Shown here: positions 1 through 6,720 of the stretch, one piece after another
Position numbering within the stretch: the first letter of the stretch is position 1
Layout: every line of letters starts with the position of its first letter
NCBI GenBank assembly: GCA_032111745.1
Contig: JAULUH010000084.1
Location: 1 to 19,558 of the forward strand
Direction of reading: 5' to 3'
Length of the DNA: 19,558 bases
Origin: JAULUH01 sp032111745
GTDB lineage: Bacteria > Chloroflexota > Anaerolineae > JAAEKA01
The notes under the pieces: model-generated
Told to the model about the DNA's origin: nothing
Seen by the model: only the letters and a program-made list of their open reading frames with translations
The model's database searches: none
Position numbers and translations under genes: made by a program

Positions 1-1228
1 CCTCGTGATAGCCGGTTTTGAACTGGGTGAACTTGAGGCCGTGGGCGGTGGAAATGACCACGACCCGGTGGCTGTTGTCGATGACACCACGCTCAACCAG
101 CTTGAACAGCACAGCCAGGGCCACGCCGGTGTGAGGGCAGGTGTACATACCGGTGCGGTCGGCCAGCGCTGCGGCGTGGGCCAGCTCATGCTCGGTGGCC
201 TGCTCCACGATACCGTCGAAGGCCTGTAGGGTCTTGACCGCCTTCTCGTAGCTCACCGGGGCGCCGATCTGGATGGCGGAGGCGAGGGTTTTGGCAGCTT
301 TGACGACGACCTTCTCCTGGAAGTTGTTTTGGTAGCTCAGATAGAGGGGATTGGCCTTCTCGGCCTGGGCCGCTACCAACCGCGGCAGGCGGGAGATGAT
401 TCCCAGTTCTTGCAGCAGGAGCAGGCCCTTGCCCAGGGCGCTGATATTGCCCAGGTTGCCGACGGGGATGATGATCCAATCGGGCACGGCCCAATCGAAC
501 TGTTGGACGATCTCGATGCCCACGGTCTTTTGCCCTTCGATGCGGAGGCTGTTCATGCTATTGGCCAGGTAGATGCTGTTGTCGTGAGTGACCTCCTGGA
601 CGATGCGCATACAGCCGTCGAAATCGGTATCGAGGGCCAGCACCAAGGCGCCGTTGGCGATGGGTTGAATGAGCTGGGCGGCGCTGACCTTGCCCCGAGG
701 AAGGAAGACGATGGTGGGGATGCCGGCAGCGGCGCCATAGGCCGCAAGGGCGGCTGAGGTATCGCCGGTGCTGGCGCAAGCGACGGCCCGCACGGGAGAG
801 GTACCGCTGCGGATCATCTGCTGGACTACGCTGACCAGCACCGTCATGCCCAGATCCTTGAAGGAGCCGGTGTGGCTGTTGCCGCACATCTTGACCCAGA
901 GCTCGTCCAGGCCCAACTGGCGTCCCAGGCGGCTGGCCCAAAAGAGGTTGGAGTTGCCCTCGAACATGGAGACGATGTTGGCGTCGTCAAGGTCAGGGAT
1001 GACCCATTCCTTCTTGCCCCATACGCCGCTGCCGTAGGGCCACCGGGTGGTGCCGACGCGCTCGTCCATGAGCCGCATCCAGGCGGTGCCGGAGCGGGCC
1101 TGGAGCGCAGCCAGGTCATGGGCCACCTCGAGGAGGCCGCCGCAGGTGGGGCAGCGGTAGATGACATCATAGACGGACCACTGGCCCGAGCAACCACGCA
1201 CGCATTGAAACCAAGCGGAATATGCCAT
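1..1228 (-). CDS. thrC: Threonine synthase (3' end outside window)
   Basis: PLP enzyme converting O-phosphohomoserine to threonine, the last step of threonine biosynthesis, in the cytoplasm. Seen: 409 codons run off the window edge with no stop. The N-terminus has a zinc-ribbon-like cysteine set (C9, C13, C26, C29). The Schiff-base lysine lies in GSFKDLGM (K124). A Gly-rich phosphate loop, VGNLGN, follows, and ISTAHGLKF lies near the end, as expected close to the C-terminus of the family. The fold family also holds threonine dehydratase and cysteine synthase, but the Cys-rich N-terminus plus SFKDLG fits threonine synthase best. The ATG at 1228 is supported by AGGAG eight bases upstream and by a promoter at 1260-1288. 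It is transcribed divergently from the DUF364 gene. Only the last few residues should be missing. Confidence 0.93.
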   Translation of the reverse strand, partial: MAYSAWFQCVRGCSGQWSVYDVIYRCPTCGGLLEVAHDLAALQARSGTAWMRLMDERVGTTRWPYGSGVWGKKEWVIPDLDDANIVSMFEGNSNLFWASRLGRQLGLDELWVKMCGNSHTGSFKDLGMTVLVSVVQQMIRSGTSPVRAVACASTGDTSAALAAYGAAAGIPTIVFLPRGKVSAAQLIQPIANGALVLALDTDFDGCMRIVQEVTHDNSIYLANSMNSLRIEGQKTVGIEIVQQFDWAVPDWIIIPVGNLGNISALGKGLLLLQELGIISRLPRLVAAQAEKANPLYLSYQNNFQEKVVVKAAKTLASAIQIGAPVSYEKAVKTLQAFDGIVEQATEHELAHAAALADRTGMYTCPHTGVALAVLFKLVERGVIDNSHRVVVISTAHGLKFTQFKTGYHE

Positions 1229-1259
1229 GGGAACAGCTCCTGCAGCCTTCTCAGAGTGA

Positions 1260-1288
1260 ATCTTACCACATTTCCGGCGCAAGTCCAA
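1260..1288 (-). promoter_or_regulatory. Putative sigma70-type promoter of thrC
   Basis: On the minus strand, a weak -35 (TTGGAC, 1283-1288) is followed after 17 bases by -10 TAAGAT (1260-1265). Transcription would start near 1253, giving a leader of about 25 bases with AGGAG ahead of the ATG. The -35 matches poorly; spacing and position are the main support. Confidence 0.35.
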
Positions 1289-1401
1289 CGGTTGACAAGA
1301 GGATTGCAGTAGGTGATGTGGGGCGTGAAGATGGGAAAGGCGTGGGGTGATGGCCACGGGAAGGACTCGCGGTGCCGCCAGCCAGGTCGATGACATCCTC
1401 G

Positions 1402-1430
1402 TTGACGAATACCCAGGGCGGTGATACACT
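1402..1430 (+). promoter_or_regulatory. Putative promoter of the DUF364-flavoprotein operon
   Basis: The -35 TTGACG (1402-1407) and -10 TACACT (1425-1430) are separated by exactly 17 bases. A TG at 1422-1423 forms an extended -10. Transcription would start near 1437, leaving an unusually long untranslated leader of about 125 bases before the ATG at 1562. Confidence 0.5.
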
Positions 1431-1436
1431 GGGTTC

Positions 1437-1561
1437 CAGTCAAGGGATCGTGAGTGCCGGCACATATGCATTGTTGGCAGCGGGCACAAGCCTGATCCCT
1501 GCGCAGATGAATCTCATCGCCCAGATCCGCGCGGCCGGATCCACCCTGGAGGACTGTTCTG
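1437..1561 (+). promoter_or_regulatory. Hairpin-rich 5' leader, candidate regulatory RNA
   Basis: Successive inverted repeats fill the leader. AGGGATC (1443-1449) pairs with GATCCCT (1494-1500), closing a region that contains the palindrome GTGCCGGCAC (1454-1463). GATGA/TCATC follows (1506-1510 with 1514-1518), then GATCCG/CGGATC (1524-1529 with 1536-1541). Last is TCCA/TGGA (1540-1543 with 1547-1550), which overlaps the Shine-Dalgarno GGAGGA at 1548-1553. Several copies of the GGATC/GATCC words allow mutually exclusive pairings, as in riboswitches and attenuators. No known riboswitch consensus was recognised. The hairpins are seen; regulation is inferred. Confidence 0.4.
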
Positions 1562-2323
1562 ATGGCCTCGGCCGTACTTGATGACCTGCTGACATCCCTG
1601 CGCGGTGGCATTGTGCTGGACGTCAGTGTCGGCTGCCTCTGGACCGCGGTGACGGTGGACGTAGCTGGCCAGCGCCGCTGCGGCCTCGCTGCCACCCTGC
1701 GGGCTGAGGAGGTCCACGGCCAGCCCGTGGTGCGCCACGCTGGCCATCTGGCAGAAAAAGGCGCCCAAGAGCTGGCCCGCATGGTTCAGCTAGGGTCTAG
1801 CAGCCTGACAGAGGCCTCTATCGGCATGGCCGCGTTGAACGCGCTGCTGCCCATTGACGAAGACCCCGGGGCCGAGATCCATGCCGCCGGTGTCATCGCC
1901 CAGCGCGGCGCAGGCAAGCGCGTAGCCTTGGTGGGACACTTCCCCTTCGTGGATGCCCTGCGCCAGCAGGTAGAGACCCTCTGGGTACTGGAACTGACTC
2001 CTCACGGGGACGACCTGCCTACCGAGGCCGCGCCGGATATTATACCGCAGGCCGATGTCCTGGCTATCACAGGTACGACCCTGATCAACGGCACCTTCGA
2101 CGGTTTGATGGCCCTGCGGCAGCCCCAAGCCCTGGTACTGATACTGGGTCCCAGCGCTCCTTTGTCGCCTGTGCTTTTCGACCACGGCGTGCACCTGGTA
2201 TCAGGAGCCCTGGTCCAGGACATCGATCCGGTACTCACTGCGGTGCGCCAGGGCGCGAACTTCCATCAGGTGCGGAGGGCGGGCGTACACTTGGCGACCC
2301 TTTGCTGCGAGAAGCAACCATGA
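1562..2323 (+). CDS. DUF364/DUF4213 family protein (putative metal-chelation Rossmann domain)
   Basis: A 253-residue cytosolic protein recognised as the DUF4213-DUF364 family, annotated in Pfam as putative heavy-metal chelation; no reaction is established. Seen: N-terminal part with LDVSVGCLWTAV (19-30) and CGLAATLR (40-47), then EASIGMAALNALL (84-96). The C-terminal Rossmann-like part has VALVGHFPFV (121-130), ADVLAITGTTLING (164-177) and LGPSAPLSPVLFDHG (195-209). These are the family's hallmark blocks and the length is normal. The start is supported by GGAGGA nine or so bases upstream. The stop overlaps the next gene's start (ATGA), so the two proteins are probably translationally coupled and work together. 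Substrate is unknown. Confidence 0.88.
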   Translation: MASAVLDDLLTSLRGGIVLDVSVGCLWTAVTVDVAGQRRCGLAATLRAEEVHGQPVVRHAGHLAEKGAQELARMVQLGSSSLTEASIGMAALNALLPIDEDPGAEIHAAGVIAQRGAGKRVALVGHFPFVDALRQQVETLWVLELTPHGDDLPTEAAPDIIPQADVLAITGTTLINGTFDGLMALRQPQALVLILGPSAPLSPVLFDHGVHLVSGALVQDIDPVLTAVRQGANFHQVRRAGVHLATLCCEKQP

Positions 2324-3702
2324 GCAAGACGCATGTAGCCATTATCGGCGCCGGACCGGCCGGAGTGACGGCGGCCGTTGCCGCTGCGCAAGCCGGCGCG
2401 GAGGTCACCCTGATCGGCGTGGAGCAGCCCGGTGGGCGAGCCATCTGGCACAGCCTGCTTCCCAGCAAGGTGCTGCTCACTGCGGCCGATGGTTTGGGTG
2501 CCCTGGAGCAGCTGCCCGACCTGGGCATCCTGCTCAACGGCGCAGCTGCTCCCGATGTCGGGGCGCTGACCCAGCGCATGCACGACCTGGCTCACCAGCA
2601 AAGCGCCCAACAGGTGGCCTTGCTGCGGGAGCTGAACGTGCGCTGGATCGTGGGCGTCGGTGCATTCGCAGCTCCCCATCGGCTGCAAATCGCCGAGACT
2701 GAACAGACCATCTACATGGACGCCGACGCGATCATCGTGGCTACCGGGTCGGTCCCCATCTTTCCGCCCACTCTCAAGCCGGACGGGAATCGCATCATTG
2801 CCCCGCGCATCATCGGCAAGCTGCAGCGGCTGCCGTCCACCATGGCCGTGATAGGAGGTGGCGTCAGCGGCACCGAGTTCGCCTACGCCTTCGCGCGGCT
2901 GGGAGTAGACGTGACCTGGCTGGTCGACGAGTACGGGGTGCTGCCTCCCTTTGACCGGGAGCCTGTGGCGGTACTGCTGGAGGCTATGGACCAGCTGGGC
3001 GTGCAGCGTATCGAAGGGGTTGCCGTTGAGTCCGCGGTGGCGGATGAAGGTGGTGTGGAGGTTATCTTGCAGGAAGGACGGACTGTACGGACCGAGATGG
3101 CGTTCGTCGCCATCGGCCGGACGCCCGACCTGGCGGGACTGCATCTCGAGGCCGCTGGCCTTACGGTCGATGCGCGGCAGGGGATTACCATCGACGCGTA
3201 TAGTCGCAGCGCGGTGCCGCACATCTATGCGGCGGGTGACGTCACGGGCCTGCCCATGATGGCCAACAAGGCCCTGGCCCAGGGCTGGACGGCTGGACGG
3301 CATGCGGCAGGCAGCCCCACCCCCCCCTTGCTGCCGGATGCGGTGGTGGCAGCCGTCTATACGGCCCCACAAGTGGCCCAGGTGGGGATGACCGAGGAGG
3401 CGGGCCGGGCTCGCGGCCGGACTGTGACAGTGCTCCGGGTGAACAGCTCGGAGTTCCTGAAGCCGGTGCTGGTACAGGAAGCTGAAGGTTTTGTCAAGCT
3501 GATAACCGATGCGATCGACGGGCGGCTGTTGGGCGCCTGTGCCGCCGGTGCGCAAGCCGGTGACGTGCTGGCGCCGGTAGCGCTGGGCATCCGGCTTGGC
3601 GCCCGCGTGGACGACCTGGCAGCGGTATTCGCCGCCTATCCCGGCCTTAGTGAGCTACCTTTCGCTGCCGCACGCACCAGTTTTGGCCGACCTCGCTTGT
3701 GA
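2320..3702 (+). CDS. FAD/NAD(P)-dependent oxidoreductase, disulfide-reductase fold without redox cysteines
   Basis: A 460-residue protein with the dihydrolipoamide dehydrogenase/mercuric reductase architecture. It has FAD motif GAGPAG (10-15), NAD-binding IGGGVSGTE in the middle, second FAD motif YAAGDVTGLPMMANKA, and a C-terminal dimerisation domain. Odd: where relatives have GGTCLNVGCIPSK, this protein has GGRAIWHSLLPSK (38-50), so both cysteines are gone (A41, L46). The C-terminal HPxxSE motif reads YPGLSE (Y440), so the catalytic His is gone too. It cannot do the classical disulfide exchange. It may be a diaphorase or oxidase, or reduce a partner, perhaps acting with the DUF364 protein. 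The start at 2320 is chosen because its ATG overlaps the upstream stop; an ATG at 2302 would overlap more. Confidence 0.88.
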   Translation: MSKTHVAIIGAGPAGVTAAVAAAQAGAEVTLIGVEQPGGRAIWHSLLPSKVLLTAADGLGALEQLPDLGILLNGAAAPDVGALTQRMHDLAHQQSAQQVALLRELNVRWIVGVGAFAAPHRLQIAETEQTIYMDADAIIVATGSVPIFPPTLKPDGNRIIAPRIIGKLQRLPSTMAVIGGGVSGTEFAYAFARLGVDVTWLVDEYGVLPPFDREPVAVLLEAMDQLGVQRIEGVAVESAVADEGGVEVILQEGRTVRTEMAFVAIGRTPDLAGLHLEAAGLTVDARQGITIDAYSRSAVPHIYAAGDVTGLPMMANKALAQGWTAGRHAAGSPTPPLLPDAVVAAVYTAPQVAQVGMTEEAGRARGRTVTVLRVNSSEFLKPVLVQEAEGFVKLITDAIDGRLLGACAAGAQAGDVLAPVALGIRLGARVDDLAAVFAAYPGLSELPFAAARTSFGRPRL

Positions 3703-3706
3703 TTGT

Positions 3707-3735
3707 TTGCGCAATCCGGTTTTTTGGGGTAGAAT
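3707..3735 (+). promoter_or_regulatory. Putative promoter of the Trx-VKOR gene
   Basis: A weak -35 TTGCGC (3707-3712), a 17-base spacer and -10 TAGAAT (3730-3735, five of six consensus bases). It lies just after the flavoprotein stop, giving a leader of about 40 bases with AAAGGA ahead of the ATG at 3780. Confidence 0.45.
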
Positions 3736-3779
3736 GGGGTGGACACTGATGCGTTGATCCCGTTCGAAAGGATCGAGCC

Positions 3780-4946
3780 ATGAAGTATCTGCCTATGGCC
3801 CTGGCCGTCACCCTGATATTACTGGGCCTCGTGGCCCTCCCAGCGCAAGCTCAGCAGAGCGAACAGCCAGATGTGCGCGCAGTCCTCTTCTACTCCCCGA
3901 CGTGTCCTCATTGCCACACGGTCATTAACGAGACCTTGATCCCGCTGGTGGAACGTTTCGGCGACCGTCTGCAGATCGTTGCCATCAACATCACCGATCC
4001 CGAGGGCAGGATATTGTACGATGCCTCCACGGAACGATTCCAGATCCCTGCGGAGCTGAGCGGTGTGCCCCGGCTAGTGGTCGGCGAGACTGTGCTGGTC
4101 GGAAGTGTACAGATCCCCGAACAGTTCCCGGGCATCATCGAGGCCGGCCTGTCTGCGGGCGGGATCGGCTGGCCGGATATCGCCGGCCTAGCGGAGGCTG
4201 TTGCGGAGGTAGATCAGGCGGAGGCCAATCCAACCCCAGCGGCGACGCCGGTGCCTTCCACGGCAACCCCGCTTCCCACTGACGCGCCGGCGCCAGTTCC
4301 CACGCCCACCGCGACCGCTCCGGCCATGGCCCTATCCACAGAGGGACTCCCGCCGCCGGAAGCGGAGGCCAACGCAGGATTACCCAAGGGAGGCTGGCTG
4401 GCAGCGATCCTCTTGGGCGGCATGGTGCTGTCACTAGCCTATACGGCGGTGCGCCTGGTGCGACCTGGCCTGGCCACAGATATGCAGGCTCGGAGCTGGC
4501 TAATCCCGGCCCTGGCCATCGCCGGCCTAGGTGTGGCGGCCTACCTGGCCTATGTTGAGCTGACGCAGACTGAGGCGGTGTGTGGCCCGGTGGGGGAGTG
4601 CAACGTGGTGCAGGCCAGCGAGTATGCCAAGATCTTTGGGATACCGGTGGCTGTGCTCGGCCTGGCCAACTTTGCCGCGATTCTGGCTCTATGGGCAGCA
4701 GGACACTACGGCAGTGGCCGCTGGGCCAGTCTCGCCAGCCGCGGCCTACTACTACTGACGGTCTTGGGCGTGCTCTTCTCCATCTACCTAACGGTGCTGG
4801 AGTTGTTCGTCATCCATGCCGTCTGCGCCTGGTGTCTCACCTCGGCCCTCATCACCACGCTGTTGATGCTGATCGCCGGGCTGCAGCTCACTGCCGTCGA
4901 GCCGGCACGCAAAGGCGTGTCACCTCAGCACGCGGTCCACGCCTGA
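3780..4946 (+). CDS. Exported thioredoxin-like domain fused to VKOR membrane oxidoreductase
   Basis: A disulfide-bond-forming enzyme of the cell envelope, 388 residues. Seen in order: signal peptide or anchor (1-25, ending AQA). Then a thioredoxin-like domain (about 30-125) with active-site CPHC (42-45) and cis-Pro motif GVP (95-97). Then a Pro/Thr/Ala linker (about 150-200) and a multi-pass VKOR domain (about 205-372) with the shuttle pair C268/C274 and active-site CAWC (349-352). Known for the family: VKOR oxidises its Trx partner and passes electrons to quinone, replacing DsbB. Here the Trx domain precedes VKOR, whereas the well-known cyanobacterial fusion has Trx at the C-terminus. It has its own promoter and terminator. 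Its function is fairly certain; its protein clients are unknown. Confidence 0.92.
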   Translation: MKYLPMALAVTLILLGLVALPAQAQQSEQPDVRAVLFYSPTCPHCHTVINETLIPLVERFGDRLQIVAINITDPEGRILYDASTERFQIPAELSGVPRLVVGETVLVGSVQIPEQFPGIIEAGLSAGGIGWPDIAGLAEAVAEVDQAEANPTPAATPVPSTATPLPTDAPAPVPTPTATAPAMALSTEGLPPPEAEANAGLPKGGWLAAILLGGMVLSLAYTAVRLVRPGLATDMQARSWLIPALAIAGLGVAAYLAYVELTQTEAVCGPVGECNVVQASEYAKIFGIPVAVLGLANFAAILALWAAGHYGSGRWASLASRGLLLLTVLGVLFSIYLTVLELFVIHAVCAWCLTSALITTLLMLIAGLQLTAVEPARKGVSPQHAVHA

Positions 4947-4976
4947 CTCACGAGGATAGAGGATTTGTGCCACTCC

Positions 4977-5001
4977 AGGCCCCCTGACAAAGGGGGCCTT
5001 T
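4977..5001 (+). terminator. Hairpin terminator between convergent genes
   Basis: Perfect 8-base stem AGGCCCCC (4977-4984) with GGGGGCCT (4992-4999), loop TGACAAA, followed by a short T run. It sits 30 bases after the Trx-VKOR stop. The minus-strand hydrolase gene ends at 5022, so the hairpin may end transcription from both sides. The T run is short. Confidence 0.55.
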
Positions 5002-5021
5002 GGCTATGGATGGCCGCCCGT

Positions 5022-6173
5022 CTATGGCTGCTTCAGGGTGCGGTCGAAGAAGTCGCGGACCCGCTGGACGAACAATTGATCTCCATCGCCCACGAAGGTA
5101 TGGGGCTGGCCGGCGTAGGTGAAGCATTCCACGGGCTTCTCCAGCGCCTGCAGCCGCTGGCACAGATCCTCTGACCAAGCCAGAGGCACCTGGTCGTCGA
5201 ACTCACCGTGGTGGATGCTCACCTGTGCCGTGACGCGATCCAGGTAGTTGATGGGGGAAATGCGCTGCAGCGCGTCGTCCGGGGGACGCTCGTCCCACAG
5301 GCCGTTCCTGCCGTTGGTGAAGTAGAGGATGCGGTCATGGTTGAGCGCCTCATCGCCGCTCATGGCGCCGTAGAGCACAGACGCGTCCACATCATCGCTG
5401 ACTGCCAGTACCCGTTGGCTGATGCCGCCGCCCATGCTGTGGCCCCAGAGGCCGATGCGCTCAGGGTCGGCCTTGGCCAGCGGGCCTGGCTGCCCGCCCA
5501 TCTTCTGCACCAGGCCGATGAGGTGTAGCACATCCACGGCCTGGCCGACGCGGTAGTTCTCTGGCCCCGAGTCGGACGGGGGCCAGTTGCGGAAGTTGGG
5601 GTGGATGACCAGGTAGCCGGCCCGGGCCAGGGCGTCCGCGTAGCGGGTGGTGTAGGTGAGCGTGTTGTAACCGGATGGGTCCACGTAGCCATGCAGTACC
5701 AGCACCACGGGAAAGGGCCCCTCGCCCTGGGGTACGTTCATGAAGCCGTAGATGGTCAGGCCGTCGCTGGGATAGGTGATTAGGGTGCGGGTGAACGCCT
5801 CTGACACCCCCAGCACCTCCTCGATGCGCAGCTCTCCGTCGCCGTAGGGGCGGGCTGCCAGACCGTCGATGGTGAAGTCGGCGTAGGGGTCGGGAGTCGG
5901 CGTCAGAGTTGGCGTGGCCGTGGGCGGGGCGGTGGCGGTGGGTGTGGCTGTGGGGCTAGTAGTCGCCGTGGCAGTGGGGGTGGGAGTAGCAGGCTCGGCA
6001 GGTAGCACAGTAGCCGTTGCGGGCGGCGACTCAAGTACAGCCGGGCTCGGCGGGCTGGTAGTGCTGGCCAGGCCCACCCCTACAGGGGTAGAACGGGGTG
6101 AGCCGCAGGCGGCGATCACCAGCACCAGAGCAGCAAGCAGGCCTGCCATCCAGAACGCTCGTTTTGCCGTCAT
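5022..6173 (-). CDS. Alpha/beta-hydrolase lipoprotein (dienelactone hydrolase/S9-like)
   Basis: A 383-residue secreted lipoprotein hydrolase, probably an esterase or peptidase-like enzyme outside the membrane. Seen: signal peptide with lipobox IAAC (lipidated C23), a Pro/Thr/Ala-rich linker (about 28-96), then a catalytic domain. It has an oxyanion motif HGY (161-163), nucleophile GHSMGG (S246), acid D326 in HGEFDDQVP, and His H358 in QPHTF. The full triad is present. The start is supported by AGGAG eight bases upstream and a strong promoter at 6271-6299. The substrate cannot be read from sequence; the fold is shared by esterases, acyl-peptide hydrolases and dienelactone hydrolases. Confidence 0.9.
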   Translation of the reverse strand: MTAKRAFWMAGLLAALVLVIAACGSPRSTPVGVGLASTTSPPSPAVLESPPATATVLPAEPATPTPTATATTSPTATPTATAPPTATPTLTPTPDPYADFTIDGLAARPYGDGELRIEEVLGVSEAFTRTLITYPSDGLTIYGFMNVPQGEGPFPVVLVLHGYVDPSGYNTLTYTTRYADALARAGYLVIHPNFRNWPPSDSGPENYRVGQAVDVLHLIGLVQKMGGQPGPLAKADPERIGLWGHSMGGGISQRVLAVSDDVDASVLYGAMSGDEALNHDRILYFTNGRNGLWDERPPDDALQRISPINYLDRVTAQVSIHHGEFDDQVPLAWSEDLCQRLQALEKPVECFTYAGQPHTFVGDGDQLFVQRVRDFFDRTLKQP

Positions 6174-6270
6174 CTAGATCACTCCTGTCCAGGGATTACT
6201 CTGCTATTCAACGCCAGTTCACAGTCCGAGGCCGATCCAGAGCTGGGTGGCCTGCCGGAACAGGTCCATC

Positions 6271-6299
6271 ATTATCCTGGGCTGACCCTTTTTGGTCAA
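6271..6299 (-). promoter_or_regulatory. Strong promoter of the hydrolase gene with internal dyad
   Basis: On the minus strand, -35 TTGACC (6294-6299) and -10 GATAAT (6271-6276) each match consensus at five of six bases, with a 17-base spacer. A dyad overlaps it: GGGCTTGACC (6294-6303) pairs with GGTCAGCCC (6279-6287) apart from one bulged base, separated by AAAAAG. This looks like a repressor site covering the -35 and spacer. The promoter is a good match; the operator role is inferred. Confidence 0.6.
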
Positions 6300-6317
6300 G
6301 CCCGTCAAGCATCTAAT

Positions 6318-6431
6318 CAGGGTTTCTCACGGATTGCAGCGTGGGGCTGTGGCGGAGTGGGCTGGAGCACGGACGGACACGGACAGACATTGACGTCAGA
6401 AGTGAACAAGATGGGCTTTTGAGAAACCCTG
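6318..6431. repeat. MITE-like element with 12-base terminal inverted repeats
   Basis: CAGGGTTTCTCA (6318-6329) is perfectly inverted as TGAGAAACCCTG (6420-6431), bounding 114 bases. No transposase is inside. The interior holds the palindrome TGACGTCA (6391-6398) and a short GGACGGACACGGACAGACA run. This is compatible with a miniature inverted-repeat transposable element lying just upstream of the hydrolase promoter, or with a long hairpin. No clear target-site duplication was found. Confidence 0.4.
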
Positions 6432-6580
6432 TAGGGCCTTTGAAAAGTCGAGGCGCCGGGAGGTGGCACGGGTTTGTTTGTGTTCACCGACGGGAGGAGG
6501 GACGTGATGAGGGACGTTGCCACGGCTGGGGGGGAGGATGGCGACTTGTCGATGGAACAACCTGTGGGGGGCTAGCCCGG

Positions 6581-6653
6581 GGCGGCCACGGAGGGCCGCG
6601 CCCTACGAGGGGATACGAGGCGGCCACGGAGGGCCGCGCCCTACGAGGGGATA
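6581..6653. repeat. Tandem 35-base GC-rich palindromic repeat, two copies
   Basis: Two identical 35-base copies, 6581-6615 and 6619-6653, are separated by CGA (period 38). Each contains GCGGCC and GGCCGC arms around ACGGAG, followed by GCGCCCTACGAGG, so each can fold into a hairpin. It resembles the REP-like intergenic units common in high-GC bacteria. It lies 67 bases beyond the stop of the LVIVD lipoprotein gene and could protect that transcript's 3' end. Confidence 0.8.
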
Positions 6654-6720
6654 GGGGGTTTTGGAGTAGCCAGGAGGGGCAATGCTCCAGGGGGTCGTTC
6701 GCCCAAGGTCCCGCTTCTGG

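Larger units (their letters stand above)
1229..1561. other. Divergent intergenic control region
   Basis: A 333-base gap between thrC (minus) and the DUF364 gene (plus). It holds a minus-strand promoter-like element close to thrC, a plus-strand promoter with an extended -10, and a hairpin-rich leader ahead of the DUF364 gene. Open frames across it (for example plus 1372-1581, and a Cys-rich minus-strand stretch near 1400-1510) lack a convincing ribosome site or family resemblance and are not called genes. Confidence 0.6.
6174..6720. other. 547-base intergenic region with repeats and promoter
   Basis: The gap between two minus-strand lipoprotein genes. From left to right it holds the hydrolase leader and promoter (6271-6299), a 114-base element bounded by 12-base inverted repeats (6318-6431), about 150 bases without recognisable structure, and a 35-base tandem repeat (6581-6653). 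Open frames through it (such as plus 6341-6892) are repeat-rich and run into a real gene on the other strand, so no gene is called. Confidence 0.6.

Noticed and set aside
1355..1380. T-box-like word on the minus strand upstream of thrC (GGCGGCACCGCG)
   Set aside because: The invariant UGG that pairs with the tRNA end reads CGG, no antiterminator helix forms cleanly around it, and it lies upstream of the likely thrC promoter. Probably chance in GC-rich DNA.
1400..1510. Cys-rich reading frame on the minus strand (CARCQQCICAG)
   Set aside because: It belongs to a long frame antisense to DUF364, has no ATG or GTG with a ribosome site near the Cys cluster, and matches no zinc-ribbon family I recognise.
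1372..1581. 69-codon plus-strand frame ahead of the DUF364 gene
   Set aside because: No ribosome site, no family resemblance, overlaps the DUF364 start and coincides with the hairpin-rich leader.
2266..3555. 429-codon minus-strand frame
   Set aside because: Antisense to the flavoprotein, whose FAD and NAD motifs are unmistakable. The product is His/Arg/Gly-rich and family-less, as expected of a shadow frame in GC-rich DNA.
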